Notes: generated by a model from the sequence alone, not told the origin. Shown: positions 8,555 through 18,459, counted from the first letter of the stretch. The stretch: DNA of 64,000 bases from Novosphingobium sp. 9U (GCF_902506425.1 NZ_LR732469.1:1783285-1847284), one strand, 5' to 3'. Numbers and translations are program-made.

Positions 8555-10153
8555 TCAGCGCATCAACCCACCGATGAGGTTGCGCGCGAAGCGGCCGATG
8601 CCCGGGATGCCGATCGCCTTTTCCAGCGTGCTGCCGATGGTGCCCGCCGCCGCGCTTGCGGCGCTGGCGCGCGGGCTGGCCCGGCTGGTCTTGCCCTGCA
8701 GCTTGCCTGCCAGGATCGAGCCGGCACTGGCGGCGGCGGCTCCGGCGGCGGCGCGCGCGACCTTGCCGCCCAGGCCATCCCACAAGCTGGGGCTCTTGCG
8801 CTCCTGCCGCCCAACCGCCTCGGCGCCCTTGTCGGCGACCTCCTGCGCCGTCGCTGCCGCATCGCTAGCCTTGGCCGCAAGCACCTCCTCGGCACTCTCG
8901 CGATCGACGCGGGTGTCGTACTTGCCGGAGAATGGGCTGATCGACTGCACGATCGCGCGCTCTTTTGCCGTCACCGGCCCCAGCCGCGAGCGCGGCGGCG
9001 CGATCAGGGTGCGTTGGACGATACCGGGTGCGCCTTCCTCGTCGAGCGTCGAGACCAGCGCCTCGCCGGTCTTGAGCTCGGTAATCGCGCGCTCGACATC
9101 GAGATCGGGATTGATGCGAAACGTCTCGGCCGCGGCCTTGATCGCCTTCTTGTCGCGCGGAGTGAACGCCCGCAGCGCATGCTGCACGCGGTTGCCCAGC
9201 TGCCCGGCGATTTCCTCGGGCACGTCGATCGGGTTCTGGGTGACGAAGTAGACGCCGACGCCTTTGGAGCGGACCAGGCGCACGACCTGCTCGACCTTCT
9301 CCTGCAGCGCCTTGGGCGCATCGTCGAACAGGAGGTGCGCCTCGTCGAAGAAGAACACCAGCCGCGGCTTATCGAGGTCGCCCACTTCGGGAAGCGTCTC
9401 GAACAGCTCTGCCAGCAGCCACAGCAGGAACGTGGCGTAGAGCTTGGGGCTGCGCATCAGCTTGTCGGCGGCGAGCACGTTGATGACGCCTCGCCCCTGC
9501 TCGTCGCAGCGGATGAAGTCGTTGATCTCCAGCGCCGGTTCGCCGAAGAACTGGGCGCCGCCCTGGCTCTCCAGGCTCAGCAGCTGGCGCTGGATCGTGC
9601 CGACGCTGGCCTTGGTGACGTTGCCGTACTTGGTGGAAAGCTCGCTCGCATGCTCGGCGGTGTGGACGAGCATGGCCTGCAGGTCTTCCAGGTCGAGCAG
9701 CAGCAGGCCCTGGTCGTCGGCGAAGCGGAAGGCGACGTTAAGCACGCCTTCCTGGGTCTCGTTCAGATCCAGCAATCGCGCGAGCAGCAGCGGCCCCATT
9801 TCCGAGATCGTGGTGCGGATCGGGTGACCCTGCTCGCCGTAGAGATCCCAGAACACCGCCGGATTGTCGGAGTAGGCATAATCCGTCAGCCTGATCTCCT
9901 TGGCCCGTGCTTCCAGGGCGGCGGCGTTCTTGAACGTGGGGCTGCCGGCCATGGCGATGCCGGATAGATCGCCTTTCACGTCGGCCAGGAACACCGGCAC
10001 GCCCGCAGCGGAGAACTGCTCGGCCACCGTTTGCAACGTCACCGTCTTGCCGGTTCCGGTCGCCCCCGCCACCAGGCCGTGGCGGTTGGCGCGCGAGAGG
10101 CGCAGGACCTGGCGCTCACCATTGCTGCCCAGTCCCAGGTAGATCTCAGACAT
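8555..10153 (-). CDS. HerA-like ATPase, DUF853 family
   Basis: A 532-aa P-loop ATPase of the DUF853 / helicase HerA-like family. Walker A is GATGTGKT (residues 30-37) and Walker B is [14 protein letters not shown]-terminal tail rich in Ala, Gly and basic residues ends in [18 protein letters not shown]. Related proteins are annotated as DNA translocases or helicases, with little experimental support. ATG 10153 follows GGGAG by a few nucleotides and begins the conserved SEIYLGLG segment; the upstream 23 codons lack family features. The M1 peptidase start is 2 nt from its stop, so the two probably share an mRNA. Confidence 0.88.
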   Translation of the reverse strand: MSEIYLGLGSNGERQVLRLSRANRHGLVAGATGTGKTVTLQTVAEQFSAAGVPVFLADVKGDLSGIAMAGSPTFKNAAALEARAKEIRLTDYAYSDNPAVFWDLYGEQGHPIRTTISEMGPLLLARLLDLNETQEGVLNVAFRFADDQGLLLLDLEDLQAMLVHTAEHASELSTKYGNVTKASVGTIQRQLLSLESQGGAQFFGEPALEINDFIRCDEQGRGVINVLAADKLMRSPKLYATFLLWLLAELFETLPEVGDLDKPRLVFFFDEAHLLFDDAPKALQEKVEQVVRLVRSKGVGVYFVTQNPIDVPEEIAGQLGNRVQHALRAFTPRDKKAIKAAAETFRINPDLDVERAITELKTGEALVSTLDEEGAPGIVQRTLIAPPRSRLGPVTAKERAIVQSISPFSGKYDTRVDRESAEEVLAAKASDAAATAQEVADKGAEAVGRQERKSPSLWDGLGGKVARAAAGAAAASAGSILAGKLQGKTSRASPRASAASAAAGTIGSTLEKAIGIPGIGRFARNLIGGLMR

Positions 10154-10250
10154 CTGCGCTCCCGATCTTATTGCCGCGACGATAGTGCCCACCGCTCGCT
10201 CACGCGAGAGGCATTTTGCCACCGCATGACGGAACCGCTAGGGCGCTGTC

Positions 10251-12107
10251 GTGCCGCCGCCCACCACCTCTCCCATGCCAGCCGGATCGCCGTTCGTGCT
10301 GCTCGACGATGCGCGTGCAGACGGTGCGAAGGCGGCGCGGCTCTATCGCGATCCGCACGAGCTGGTGATTGCCCGCCGTGCCGATGAAGCGCTGCCCGCG
10401 CTCGACCGGCTGCGGCGGCTTTCGCGCGACGGAGCCTACCTTGCCGGCTCCATCGCCTACGAGGCAGGCCTGGCACTCGAACCACGCCTGGCGCCTCTGC
10501 TGCAAGGGCGCGTCGGTGATGCGCCGCTCGTCTGGTTCGGCGCCTTTGCCGGATATGAGACGATCGCACCCAGCGCGGTGCCGGCATGGCTCGCTGCCGA
10601 GGCTAAGCCGGCGGCGCCACCCGCGATCGGCCCGCTCGAACCGCAGCTTTCGCAAGGTGCTTACGCGCAGGCCTTCGCCACTGTGCGCGAGGCGATCGCT
10701 GCCGGGGACATCTACCAGGCCAACCTCACCTTTCCGCTCGCGGGACCGTGGCAAGGCGATGCGCTTGCCCTCTACGCCGCGCTCCGGCCCGGCGCCGCGG
10801 CGGGACACGGCGGCGTGGTGCACGACGGGAGCGGCTGGCTGCTCAGCTTCTCGCCCGAGCTATTCTTCGCGCTGCAAGCGGGCGAGGTTACCGTACGGCC
10901 GATGAAGGGCACGCGACCGCGCGGCCGCGAGTTGGCCGAGGACGCCAGGCTGCGCGATGACCTCGCCGCATCGGCCAAGGACCGAGCCGAGAACCTGATG
11001 ATCGTCGACCTGATGCGCAACGACCTGTCGCGCATCGCCGAGCCGGGTAGCGTGTGCGTGGAGGCGCCGTTCGCTGTGGAGACTTATCCCACCGTCCACC
11101 AGATGGTCTCGACCGTGCGCGCGCGGCTGACGGCCGGCCGCGATGCCGTCGACGTGCTGCGCGCCCTGTTTCCCTGCGGTTCGGTGACCGGCGCGCCCAA
11201 GATCCGCGCGATGGAGTGGATCGCCCGGGTCGAGCGCGATCCGCGCCAGGCGTACTGCGGCAGCATCGGCCGGATCGATCCCTCTGGCGATGCCGCGTTC
11301 AATGTGGCAATCCGCACCCTTCGCCTGGAACCGGGCAAGTCAGGCCAGGGCGGCCGGGCGGTTCTGGGCGTCGGCTCCGCGATCGTCGCGGATTCGCAAG
11401 CACTTCCCGAATGGCGGGAATGCCTGGTCAAAGGGGGGTTCGTGCGACAATCGGGACATGTCCCCCAAGGCGGAAGTGCTGCAGGCGCCGCCCGCTTCGA
11501 CCTGATCGAGACGATGCGCTTCACGCCCGAGGACGGCATTCCCCTGCTCGAGCTGCACCTGGAGCGGCTGCGGACCAGCGCCGACGCCCTCGGCTTCGCG
11601 TTCGACAGGCATGCGTTACGTAATGCCATCCAGGCGCTGTGCTTCGATGCCGAGCGACCCGCGAAACTGCGGCTGGTTGCCGCACGCAGCGGCGCCTATA
11701 GCCTGGAACTGGCCGACCTGCCCGACACCTTGCCGGTGCCGATGACCTGCGCCGTGCTCCCGCTTCCGGTGGACGAAAGCGACTGGCGCCTGCGCCACAA
11801 GAGCACCGATCGCAGCTTCTACGAAGGCGGCCTGGCGGTCGCGCGCGGCGCCGGCGCGCACGAAGCGCTGTTCCTGCGCGACGATGGCCTGGTCACCGAG
11901 GGCACCTTCACCAACATCTTCGTCGAGCGCGACGGCGTGCTGCTGACGCCGCCCGCTTCGCTCGGACTGCTGCCAGGCGTGCTGCGCCGCTCGCTGCTCG
12001 ACGCCGGACGCGCGCGCGACGCCGAATTGACGCTTGACGAGCTCGCCGACGGTTTCCTGGTCGGCAATGCCTTGCGCGGCCTCATGCCCGCGCGGCTGCT
12101 CACCTGA
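10251..12107 (+). CDS. pabB: Bifunctional aminodeoxychorismate synthase component I / 4-amino-4-deoxychorismate lyase
   Basis: A 618-aa fusion. Residues of about 110-395 are a chorismate-binding PabB domain (KGTRPRGRE, DLMRNDLSRI, GSVTGAPKIRAMEWI). Residues of about 410-618 are a PLP-dependent PabC domain (HKSTDRSFYEGG with the likely Schiff-base Lys, then EGTFTNIFVERDG). Together they turn chorismate plus amide nitrogen into p-aminobenzoate for folate. GTG 10251 or ATG 10275 could be the start; neither has a strong ribosome site. The glutamine amidotransferase subunit (PabA) is not in the window. It overlaps the next gene by 1 nt. Confidence 0.92.
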   Translation: MPPPTTSPMPAGSPFVLLDDARADGAKAARLYRDPHELVIARRADEALPALDRLRRLSRDGAYLAGSIAYEAGLALEPRLAPLLQGRVGDAPLVWFGAFAGYETIAPSAVPAWLAAEAKPAAPPAIGPLEPQLSQGAYAQAFATVREAIAAGDIYQANLTFPLAGPWQGDALALYAALRPGAAAGHGGVVHDGSGWLLSFSPELFFALQAGEVTVRPMKGTRPRGRELAEDARLRDDLAASAKDRAENLMIVDLMRNDLSRIAEPGSVCVEAPFAVETYPTVHQMVSTVRARLTAGRDAVDVLRALFPCGSVTGAPKIRAMEWIARVERDPRQAYCGSIGRIDPSGDAAFNVAIRTLRLEPGKSGQGGRAVLGVGSAIVADSQALPEWRECLVKGGFVRQSGHVPQGGSAAGAARFDLIETMRFTPEDGIPLLELHLERLRTSADALGFAFDRHALRNAIQALCFDAERPAKLRLVAARSGAYSLELADLPDTLPVPMTCAVLPLPVDESDWRLRHKSTDRSFYEGGLAVARGAGAHEALFLRDDGLVTEGTFTNIFVERDGVLLTPPASLGLLPGVLRRSLLDAGRARDAELTLDELADGFLVGNALRGLMPARLLT

Positions 12108-13273
12108 TGCATACCTCCACCGCCCTCGCGCGCATCGCGCCTTCGCAGACCACCGCCATGAGCGACCGGGCCGCGCGCCTGCGCGAGCAAGGCGTGGACA
12201 TCATCTCGCTCTCGGTCGGCGAACCCGACTTCGCGACGCCGCCGCACGTGATCGCCGCAGCCAAGGCCGCGCTCGACGCCGGCGAGACGCGTTACACACC
12301 CGTCGGCGGCACCACCCGGCTCAAGCAAGCCGCCGCCCTGCACTTCGCGCGCGACCTGGGTCTTGAAGTCCCGACCAGCCAGGTCACGGTCAGCGCCGGG
12401 GGCAAGCAGGCGATCTTCCACGCCCTGCTCGCCACCGTCAGCGAGGGCGACGAAGTGATCGTACCGGCACCCTGGTGGGTCAGCTATCCCGAGATCGTAC
12501 GCTTTGCCGGCGGCAGCGTCGTCCCGCTGATCACTTCGGCGGCGCACGACTACCTGTTCGATGGCGCCGACCTAGAAGCACAGATCGGTCCACGCACCCG
12601 CTGGCTGCTGCTCAACAGCCCCGGCAACCCGACCGGGGCCTGGTACCCGCCCGAAATGCTGCGCAGCATTGGCGCCGTGCTGCGCCGTCATCCGCAGGTC
12701 TTGGTACTATCCGACGACATCTACGCACCGCTCAACTACACCGGCAAGAGCCACGTCACGCTCGCCACCGAGTGCCCCGACCTGACCGATCGGGTGCTGA
12801 CCGTCTCAGGCGTGTCCAAGAGTCACGCGATGACAGGCTTCCGCATCGGCGTCGCCGCAGGGCCAGAGTGGCTGATCCGCGCGATGGAGACGCTGCAGTC
12901 GCATTCCTCCGGCAATCCCTCGTCGATCAGCCAGGCCGCCGCAGTCGCCGCGTTCGAGGGCCAGCAGGAGTTCCTGGCTGAGTGGCGCGACCGCTTCCGC
13001 ACCCGCCGTAACATGGTGGTCGACGCGATCAACGCCATCCCCGGCCTGTCCACGCCGGTGCCGCAGGGCGCGTTCTACTGCATGGTCGATGCTGCACCCT
13101 TGATGGCCCGCTTCGGCGACGATGCTGCACTCGTGCTGCACTTGCTGGACCATGGCGTTGCGGTGGTCCCGGCTTCCGCGTTCGGTGGCCAGCACGGCTT
13201 CCGCATCAGCTTTGCCGCCGACGAGGCGAAGCTCGCCGAAGCCGTGCGCCGCATTGCAAAGGCCGTCGCATGA
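12107..13273 (+). CDS. Class I/II PLP-dependent aminotransferase, aspartate aminotransferase-like
   Basis: A 388-aa fold-type I transaminase. The PLP lysine is Lys238 in SGVSKSHAMTGFRIG; the substrate-binding NSPGNPTGAWY loop and the C-terminal GFRISFA arginine are present. This subgroup usually transfers amino groups between aspartate or aromatic amino acids and 2-oxoglutarate; the exact pair cannot be read from sequence. It starts at the ATG overlapping the pabBC stop (TGATG) and overlaps the pseudouridine synthase by 4 bp. Confidence 0.9.
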   Translation: MHTSTALARIAPSQTTAMSDRAARLREQGVDIISLSVGEPDFATPPHVIAAAKAALDAGETRYTPVGGTTRLKQAAALHFARDLGLEVPTSQVTVSAGGKQAIFHALLATVSEGDEVIVPAPWWVSYPEIVRFAGGSVVPLITSAAHDYLFDGADLEAQIGPRTRWLLLNSPGNPTGAWYPPEMLRSIGAVLRRHPQVLVLSDDIYAPLNYTGKSHVTLATECPDLTDRVLTVSGVSKSHAMTGFRIGVAAGPEWLIRAMETLQSHSSGNPSSISQAAAVAAFEGQQEFLAEWRDRFRTRRNMVVDAINAIPGLSTPVPQGAFYCMVDAAPLMARFGDDAALVLHLLDHGVAVVPASAFGGQHGFRISFAADEAKLAEAVRRIAKAVA

Positions 13274-13983
13274 GCCCGTTCCCGATCCTGTTCGAAGACG
13301 GCGAAGCCCTCGTCATCGACAAGCCCGCCGGCCTGCCGCTCGACACACCGCGCGCCGGCGGGCGCAGCCTGGAGGACGATCTTGGCAATCTGCGCCTGAA
13401 CTTCCAGCGCGATCCCGCTCCGGTCCACCGCCTCGATCGCGACACATCAGGTTGCCTGCTGCTTGCCCGCAATCCCAAGGCGCTGAAGCGCTTCGCCGCC
13501 GCGTTCGAGGCGCGTACCGTGGAGAAGGTCTACCTCGGCGTGGTCGACGGCAGCGTCGAAGGCGATGAGGGCACGATCGATCTCGCGCTATCGAAAGTCA
13601 GCACCGCCAAGGACGGCTGGCGCATGATCCCGGCGCGAAAGGGCAAGCCGGCGATTACACGCTGGCGCAAGCTGGCCGAGCATGACGGCCGCACCCTGGT
13701 GGAGTTCCGCCCCCAGACCGGCCGCACCCACCAGATCCGCGTCCATGCCGCCAGCGGTCTCGGCGCGCCGCTGCTCGGCGATCCGGTGTACGGGACCGGC
13801 AATGCTGCACGCACCATGCTGCACGCTGCCGCGCTGACGGTGCCGCGCGATGGCAAGCCGTCGGTGACCGCCATCGCGCCATTTCCCGCCGACTTTGCTG
13901 CGCTCGGCTTTGCAGCGCCGGGCGTCACAGCGCCAGACTCTGCATCGCTAGACTCCGCACCGCCGCCGGGCGACGATGCCTGA
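13270..13983 (+). CDS. RluA-family pseudouridine synthase
   Basis: A 237-aa RNA-modifying enzyme that isomerises uridine to pseudouridine in rRNA or tRNA. The catalytic motif HRLDRDTSG carries Asp56, and the later FRPQTGRTHQIRVH block is diagnostic of RluA types. There is no S4 domain, so it belongs with the short RluA/TruC-like group. The C-terminal 20 residues are Ala/Pro/Ser-rich and probably disordered. The start overlaps the aminotransferase stop (ATGA), and the end overlaps arfB by 8 bp. Confidence 0.9.
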   Translation: MSPFPILFEDGEALVIDKPAGLPLDTPRAGGRSLEDDLGNLRLNFQRDPAPVHRLDRDTSGCLLLARNPKALKRFAAAFEARTVEKVYLGVVDGSVEGDEGTIDLALSKVSTAKDGWRMIPARKGKPAITRWRKLAEHDGRTLVEFRPQTGRTHQIRVHAASGLGAPLLGDPVYGTGNAARTMLHAAALTVPRDGKPSVTAIAPFPADFAALGFAAPGVTAPDSASLDSAPPPGDDA

Positions 13984-14386
13984 CGATCTGATCGACCGAG
14001 CCCAGGCACTGGCGAGCGAAAGCTTCATCGCCGCCTCCGGCCCGGGCGGGCAGAACGTCAACAAGGTGGCGACAGCGGTTCAGCTGCGCCTCGACGTCTA
14101 TGCGCTGCGGCTCTCGCCTCCGGTGTTCGCGCGGCTGAAGGAACTGGCCGGCAGCCGCATGACCAGCCGTGGCGAACTGGTCATTGCCGCCCGCCGCTTT
14201 CGCACCCAGGAAGCCAACCGCGCCGACACCCGCGAACGACTAGCCGAACTGCTTACCGAGGCACAGAAACTGCCCACCCAGCGCGCGAAGAGCCGCCTCA
14301 ACCGCGTCGGCAAGGAGCAGCGGATCAAAGGCAAGAAGCTGCGCGGCTCGGTCAAGGCCGGCCGCGGCAAAGTCAGCTTCGACTGA
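13976..14386 (+). CDS. arfB: Alternative ribosome-rescue factor ArfB (peptidyl-tRNA hydrolase, YaeJ)
   Basis: A 136-aa class I release-factor-like protein. The catalytic GGQ sits at residues 24-26 (SGPGGQNVNKVATAV) and a basic C-terminal tail (KEQRIKGKKLRGSVKAGRGK) is the part that enters the empty mRNA channel of stalled ribosomes. The length and absence of codon-recognition domains separate it from RF1/RF2. It is the last gene of the pabBC-aminotransferase-rluA run, 50 nt before the tRNA-Gly gene. Confidence 0.92.
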   Translation: MPDDLIDRAQALASESFIAASGPGGQNVNKVATAVQLRLDVYALRLSPPVFARLKELAGSRMTSRGELVIAARRFRTQEANRADTRERLAELLTEAQKLPTQRAKSRLNRVGKEQRIKGKKLRGSVKAGRGKVSFD

Positions 14387-14435
14387 ACACACGCGTTGAC
14401 GCGCAGCCTTCGCCCATGGCACTAGGCCCACCGAC

Positions 14436-14509
14436 GCGGGTGTAGCTCAATGGTAGAGCAGCAGCTTCCCAAGCTGAATACGAGGGTTCGATTCCCTTCA
14501 CCCGCTCCA
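14436..14509 (+). tRNA. tRNA-Gly, anticodon CCC
   Basis: The 7-bp acceptor stem GCGGGTG/CACCCGC closes at both ends, with discriminator T and an encoded CCA. The D arm (GCTC...GAGC), the anticodon loop TTCCCAA (anticodon CCC, reading GGG) and the T arm GAGGGTTCGATTCCCTT are all present. The outermost anticodon-stem pair is a G/A mismatch. It follows arfB and precedes a small exported protein gene. Confidence 0.96.
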
Positions 14510-14548
14510 GTTCCGGCAGCACGCATACGCAACCCTGAGGTGACCTGC

Positions 14549-14806
14549 ATGAAGCTATGCTATGGTGTCCTGCCGCTGATTGGAATGGCTGCCTCTTCGG
14601 CGCTGGCGCAGAGCACGTCGCAGTGGGATTCGACTGCGGCGATCACGCGTGCGGCGAGCGAGTGCAACATACCCTCGACTTATGTGTCGGCAGAGCTCGG
14701 AGCGGATGGCGTCGTGCGCGTCCAGGTATCGCCCAGCATCACCGCCTACCAGGCAGACTGCGCCGTCAACGTGATCAAAGGCTTCGGGGTGCGCGTCCGG
14801 CGCTGA
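14549..14806 (+). CDS. Small exported protein of unknown function
   Basis: An 85-aa protein. Residues 1 to about 21 (MKLCYGVLPLIGMAASSALA) form a signal peptide; the mature part has two cysteines that could form a disulfide in the periplasm. It resembles no family I can name. A longer reading from 14450 would overlap the tRNA gene and is rejected. GAGGTGACCTGC before the ATG supplies the ribosome site. Confidence 0.65.
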   Translation: MKLCYGVLPLIGMAASSALAQSTSQWDSTAAITRAASECNIPSTYVSAELGADGVVRVQVSPSITAYQADCAVNVIKGFGVRVRR

Positions 14807-14824
14807 GCACCATCGCGCCGGCTC

Positions 14825-15178
14825 TCACCAGATCTGCATCTCGGCATCCTCTGCGGAGATGCGGCCGTGTTCGCTCATCACGTCCTTGCTGATGTGCGAG
14901 ACGTATCCGCCGAGGTCCGGGTCGTAGGTCAGGTCCTGCCAGGGCACGAGCAGGAAGCGCGTGGCGCCGAGGCCAAACAGGCCGCTGTCGGAGACGATCA
15001 CGTGCGCGACCTGGCCGGTGCGCTTGTTGACCATGAAGTTGTGCACGTGGCCGACCTTGTGGCGGTCTTGCCCGTAGACGGCGGTACCTTCGACACGGTT
15101 AGAGGCGATCAGGTCGTGGTTGCCGACGGTTTCGATCGGGGCATCGGGTTCGGTGGTGTCGACTTCGCGTTCGGGCAT
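14825..15178 (-). CDS. PRC-barrel domain protein
   Basis: A 117-aa protein with a PRC-barrel-like domain across its middle (GTAVYGQDRHKVGHVHNFMV, then PWQDLTYD). Small stand-alone PRC-barrel proteins in alphaproteobacteria are often stress-associated and of unknown role. ATG 15178 follows GAAGGAG by 8 nt; a TTG two codons earlier is less likely. It lies convergent to the exported protein gene and downstream of the catabolic unit. Confidence 0.82.
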   Translation of the reverse strand: MPEREVDTTEPDAPIETVGNHDLIASNRVEGTAVYGQDRHKVGHVHNFMVNKRTGQVAHVIVSDSGLFGLGATRFLLVPWQDLTYDPDLGGYVSHISKDVMSEHGRISAEDAEMQIW

Positions 15179-15236
15179 GTCCAAGGCTCCTTCGGAGGAA
15201 TTGCTCCTTTGCCGCCCGTAACGCGTGTGCCGGCGT

Positions 15237-16154
15237 TCAGTTCGCTCCTTCGCGGATCATCTTGAAGCCGTACAGCAGATGGTCGAGCTGTCCGTCGGGT
15301 ACCGGCGGGAAGGCCAGGCTGTCACCATCGGTGCGGATCAGGTCGATCTGCTCGGCGACATCCTCCAGCGACCACTCGGGCTGGTAGACACCGGCGTTCT
15401 CGGCGATCCAGGCGCGCGCAACCCGGCCACCCATGGCGACGTACATTTCGCCGCTGGCGGTGCAGTCCTCGTGGCAGAGATACCCGACCATCGGCGCCAC
15501 TTGCTCGGGCTCCATCGGCGGGAACTTGCTGGTGTCGATCCCCTCCGACATGCGGGTGACAGCAGCCGGCACGATCAGGTTGGACTTTACGTTATGGTTC
15601 TGGCCTTCGATCGCGGCGGTGTTCGACAGGCCCATGAAGCCGGCCTTGCAGATCGAGTAGGTGACGTTGTCCGACTTGCCGTAGAGCCCATTGATCGAGC
15701 TGGTCAGGACGATGCGGCCATAGCCTTGCGCCATCATCAGCGGAAATGCCTCGCGCACGACGTGGTATGCGCCCTTGAGGTGCACGTCGAGCACGGCGGT
15801 GAAGTCCTCGTACGCAAGCTCGGACAGCGATCCGCGGCGCACGTTGCCGGCCGAATGGATCAGGATGTCGACGCGGCCAAACGCATCGAGCGCGGACTGG
15901 ATGATCGCCTTGCCGCCCTCGGGCGTCGCCACGCTATCAGTGTTGGCGATCGCCTCGCCGCCATTCGCGCGGATCTCGGCTGCGAGCGCTTCGGCCGGAC
16001 CTTCCTCGGTGAGGTCACCCGCCATTGACACGCCGGGATCGTTGATCACCACCTTGCAGCCGCGGCTCGCGAGCAGCAGCGCGTGCGCCCGGCCGAGCCC
16101 GCGGCCGCCGCCGGTGATGACCGCGACGCGGTTGTCGAAGCGCAAGTCAGCCAT
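15237..16154 (-). CDS. SDR-family oxidoreductase, 3-hydroxyacyl-CoA dehydrogenase type
   Basis: A 305-aa NAD(P)-dependent short-chain dehydrogenase. The nucleotide site is TGGGRGLGRAHA and the active site is TSSINGLYG followed by YSICK. The long, insertion-bearing form resembles the dehydrogenase part of HSD17B4-type multifunctional beta-oxidation enzymes, suggesting oxidation of a 3-hydroxyacyl-CoA. ATG 16154 follows GGGGAGAGAACC; an earlier start at 16208 lacks support. It is the last gene of unit A and lies 46 nt after the CoA-transferase. Confidence 0.87.
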   Translation of the reverse strand: MADLRFDNRVAVITGGGRGLGRAHALLLASRGCKVVINDPGVSMAGDLTEEGPAEALAAEIRANGGEAIANTDSVATPEGGKAIIQSALDAFGRVDILIHSAGNVRRGSLSELAYEDFTAVLDVHLKGAYHVVREAFPLMMAQGYGRIVLTSSINGLYGKSDNVTYSICKAGFMGLSNTAAIEGQNHNVKSNLIVPAAVTRMSEGIDTSKFPPMEPEQVAPMVGYLCHEDCTASGEMYVAMGGRVARAWIAENAGVYQPEWSLEDVAEQIDLIRTDGDSLAFPPVPDGQLDHLLYGFKMIREGAN

Positions 16155-16200
16155 GGTTCTCTCCCCATTCGTTCCGACCCGTCTTAGCGCGGCGTCGGCC

Positions 16201-17400
16201 TCAGGCAACGACCCCGGCGGCCTTCAGCGCGGCGATCCGCTCGGGCGATAAGTCGAGCACGTCGGCCAGGATCGCCTCGGTATGCTGGCCGAGCACGGGT
16301 GGCGCTTCGGGAACGGGCTGCTCGGCACCGGTGAAGCGGATCGAGCGGTTGACGATCGGGATCGTGCCCAAGGTCGCGTGCTCGGTCTCGACCACCATCT
16401 GGCGGGCCACGGCCTGGGGCTGGTTCAGCGCCTCGGTGACACCGAGGATCGGAGCATGCGGTACTTCGTGCTCGGTAAAGATCGCGACGAGTTCCTCGAC
16501 CGTGCGCTCTTGCGTGAAGGCCGAAACGATAGCGTTGACCTCCTCGCGCGCGTCGCGGCGCTTCTCCAGGGTGTCGTAGCGAGCGTCGTCAGTCAGGTCC
16601 GGGCAGTCGATCGAGCGGCAGACGCGGCTCCAGAAGCCCGGCGTCAGGCAGGCGATGACGATCGAGCCGTCCTTGGCCGGGAAGATCCCGTAAGGCACCA
16701 GGTTCGGGTGCTGCGATCCGACCCGCTGGGGGTCCTGGCCGGTGAAGAAGGCGAGCTGCGCGATGTAGCCGAGCATGCCCGTCAGGCCGTCCATCAGGCT
16801 GACGTCGATGTGGCGGCCGACGCCGGTCCGCTCCCGCTCGTAGAGCGCGGAGAGGATGCCGATCGGGCCGTTGATCCCGCCGACCAGGTCGCCAAGCGGT
16901 ATGCCCAGCTTGGTCGGCAAGCCATCACGCTCGCCGTTCATCGACAGCGTGCCGGACATCGCCTGCAGCACGATGTCGAAGCTGGGCCGATCCTTCAGCG
17001 GCCCGGTCTGACCGTAGCCGGAGATCGAGCAGTAAATCAGCCGCGGGTTGATCGCCTTCAGCGCCTCGTAGCCCAGTCCCAGCCGCTCCATCACCCCCGG
17101 GCGATAGTTCTCGACCAAGACGTCGCACTTGGCGGCGAGATCCTTGACCAGCGTCAGGCCTTCAGGGCTTTTCAGGTCCACGACGATCGACTTCTTGCCG
17201 CGGTTGATCGCCAGATAGTAGTGGCTCTCGCCATCGCGGGTCGGCGGGAAGGTGCGGGTCTCATCGCCGGTGCCGGGTGGTTCGATCTTGAACACCTCGG
17301 CGCCGAGATCGGCAAGCGCCAGGCTTGCCGCTGGGCCGGCCAGCACACGCGTGAAGTCGATCACGCGCACGCCGGCGAGAGGGCCCATCCATTCGCTCAT
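16201..17400 (-). CDS. Family III CoA-transferase (CaiB/BaiF)
   Basis: A 399-aa CoA-transferase that moves CoA between carboxylic acids without free acyl-CoA hydrolysis. The N-terminal GPLAGVRVIDFTRVLAGP block, the likely catalytic Asp142 in an FDIVLQ context, and GSQHPNLVPYG are typical of the family. Its ATG overlaps the upstream hydrolase stop by 1 nt, so both are co-translated. In context it probably activates or recycles the CoA of the pathway acid. Confidence 0.9.
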   Translation of the reverse strand: MSEWMGPLAGVRVIDFTRVLAGPAASLALADLGAEVFKIEPPGTGDETRTFPPTRDGESHYYLAINRGKKSIVVDLKSPEGLTLVKDLAAKCDVLVENYRPGVMERLGLGYEALKAINPRLIYCSISGYGQTGPLKDRPSFDIVLQAMSGTLSMNGERDGLPTKLGIPLGDLVGGINGPIGILSALYERERTGVGRHIDVSLMDGLTGMLGYIAQLAFFTGQDPQRVGSQHPNLVPYGIFPAKDGSIVIACLTPGFWSRVCRSIDCPDLTDDARYDTLEKRRDAREEVNAIVSAFTQERTVEELVAIFTEHEVPHAPILGVTEALNQPQAVARQMVVETEHATLGTIPIVNRSIRFTGAEQPVPEAPPVLGQHTEAILADVLDLSPERIAALKAAGVVA

Positions 17401-18416
17401 CAGTTCAGGTTCTCACGGAAGAAGGCGACGATCGCGTCATAGGCGTCGCGGGCTTCGGGCAGTGCCAGGTTGTAGTAGTAGCAATGTCCCATGCTCTCGC
17501 CCACGATCAGGGTCGAGCGCACGCCCGCTTTGATCAGCTGCGAGTTGGTGTAGATGGCCGGGCTGAGGTCGATCGAGCGAGTGCCGGTGATGATCAGCGT
17601 CGGCGGGAACCGGGCCAGCACGTCGAGGTGGTAGGCCGGCCAGGCGCTCGGGTCATCGGCGTCGATGCCGTTGAAATAGCCCTTGGTGATGTCTGGCGGA
17701 GCGCTGCCATCGGCAGGCGGCGGCGGGAACGCGCCGTCGATGTAACCGGTGACGTAAGCGGACTCGCCCGCTTCGAACGGCACGCCGCCAGCGCCGAACA
17801 CGCCGATGGCGCCCGCCTGGGGCAAGCCGTGCGCGGCGAGCCATGCAGCGGTCTGCGCGGTTAGAACGCCCCCCGCCGAGCCGCCATAGATACCGATCCG
17901 GCCCGGCGCATAGTCCTGCAACAGCCCGGCATATACCGCCGCCACGTCCTCGATCGCAGCCGGGTGGCGGTGCTCGGGCGCCATGCGGTAGTCGACGCTG
18001 ACCACGCGCATACCGGCGAGCACGGCCATTGGGATCGTCTCGACCAGCGCCACACCGTCCCAACCCACGGTGAAGGCGCCGCCGTGCAGGTTGATCAGCA
18101 CGCGATCCGGATCATGGCCGCCATCCGACGGGGTGACGTCGAGCACCGGCACGCCGCCGATGGTCTTCGCTTCGATCTCGACGGCGAAGGTCTCGCGCAG
18201 CTTGGCGATTGATGGCGCCATGTAGGCGTTGATCTGCTGGCGGCGCAGCGGCGCAGCATCAATGCCCGTCGTGTCGACCGGCGGCACAGTGGCACGGAGG
18301 CGCTGAGCCGCCGCCGCTTCCTCACTGACGAGACGCGAGATCGGCAGCGTAAATGCGGGCACGCGCACATCGCCATTCGCTTCGAACTGCGGCGTGACGG
18401 TCTGATCCTGATCCAT
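17400..18416 (-). CDS. Alpha/beta hydrolase, hormone-sensitive-lipase type
   Basis: A 338-aa esterase of bacterial family IV. The oxyanion motif HGGAF and the nucleophile elbow YGGSAGG (Ser180) are clear, and the likely catalytic His lies in the ESMGHCYYY segment. Such enzymes hydrolyse short or medium esters and lactones; in this unit it may open a lactone or release an alcohol. ATG 18416 follows GGGAAGAGGAC. It lies about 110 nt from the dehydratase, with a strong hairpin between. Confidence 0.88.
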   Translation of the reverse strand: MDQDQTVTPQFEANGDVRVPAFTLPISRLVSEEAAAAQRLRATVPPVDTTGIDAAPLRRQQINAYMAPSIAKLRETFAVEIEAKTIGGVPVLDVTPSDGGHDPDRVLINLHGGAFTVGWDGVALVETIPMAVLAGMRVVSVDYRMAPEHRHPAAIEDVAAVYAGLLQDYAPGRIGIYGGSAGGVLTAQTAAWLAAHGLPQAGAIGVFGAGGVPFEAGESAYVTGYIDGAFPPPPADGSAPPDITKGYFNGIDADDPSAWPAYHLDVLARFPPTLIITGTRSIDLSPAIYTNSQLIKAGVRSTLIVGESMGHCYYYNLALPEARDAYDAIVAFFRENLN

Positions 18417-18459
18417 GTCCTCTTCCCTTTCGCGCTTCGACCGGTCTGTTGAACGACAA

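Noticed and set aside
7074..9251. 725-codon frame antisense to the M1 peptidase and DUF853 genes
   Set aside because: It spans the junction of two well-supported genes on the other strand and looks like shadow sequence.
14450..14548. N-terminal extension of the small exported protein
   Set aside because: It would be read from the tRNA-Gly gene.
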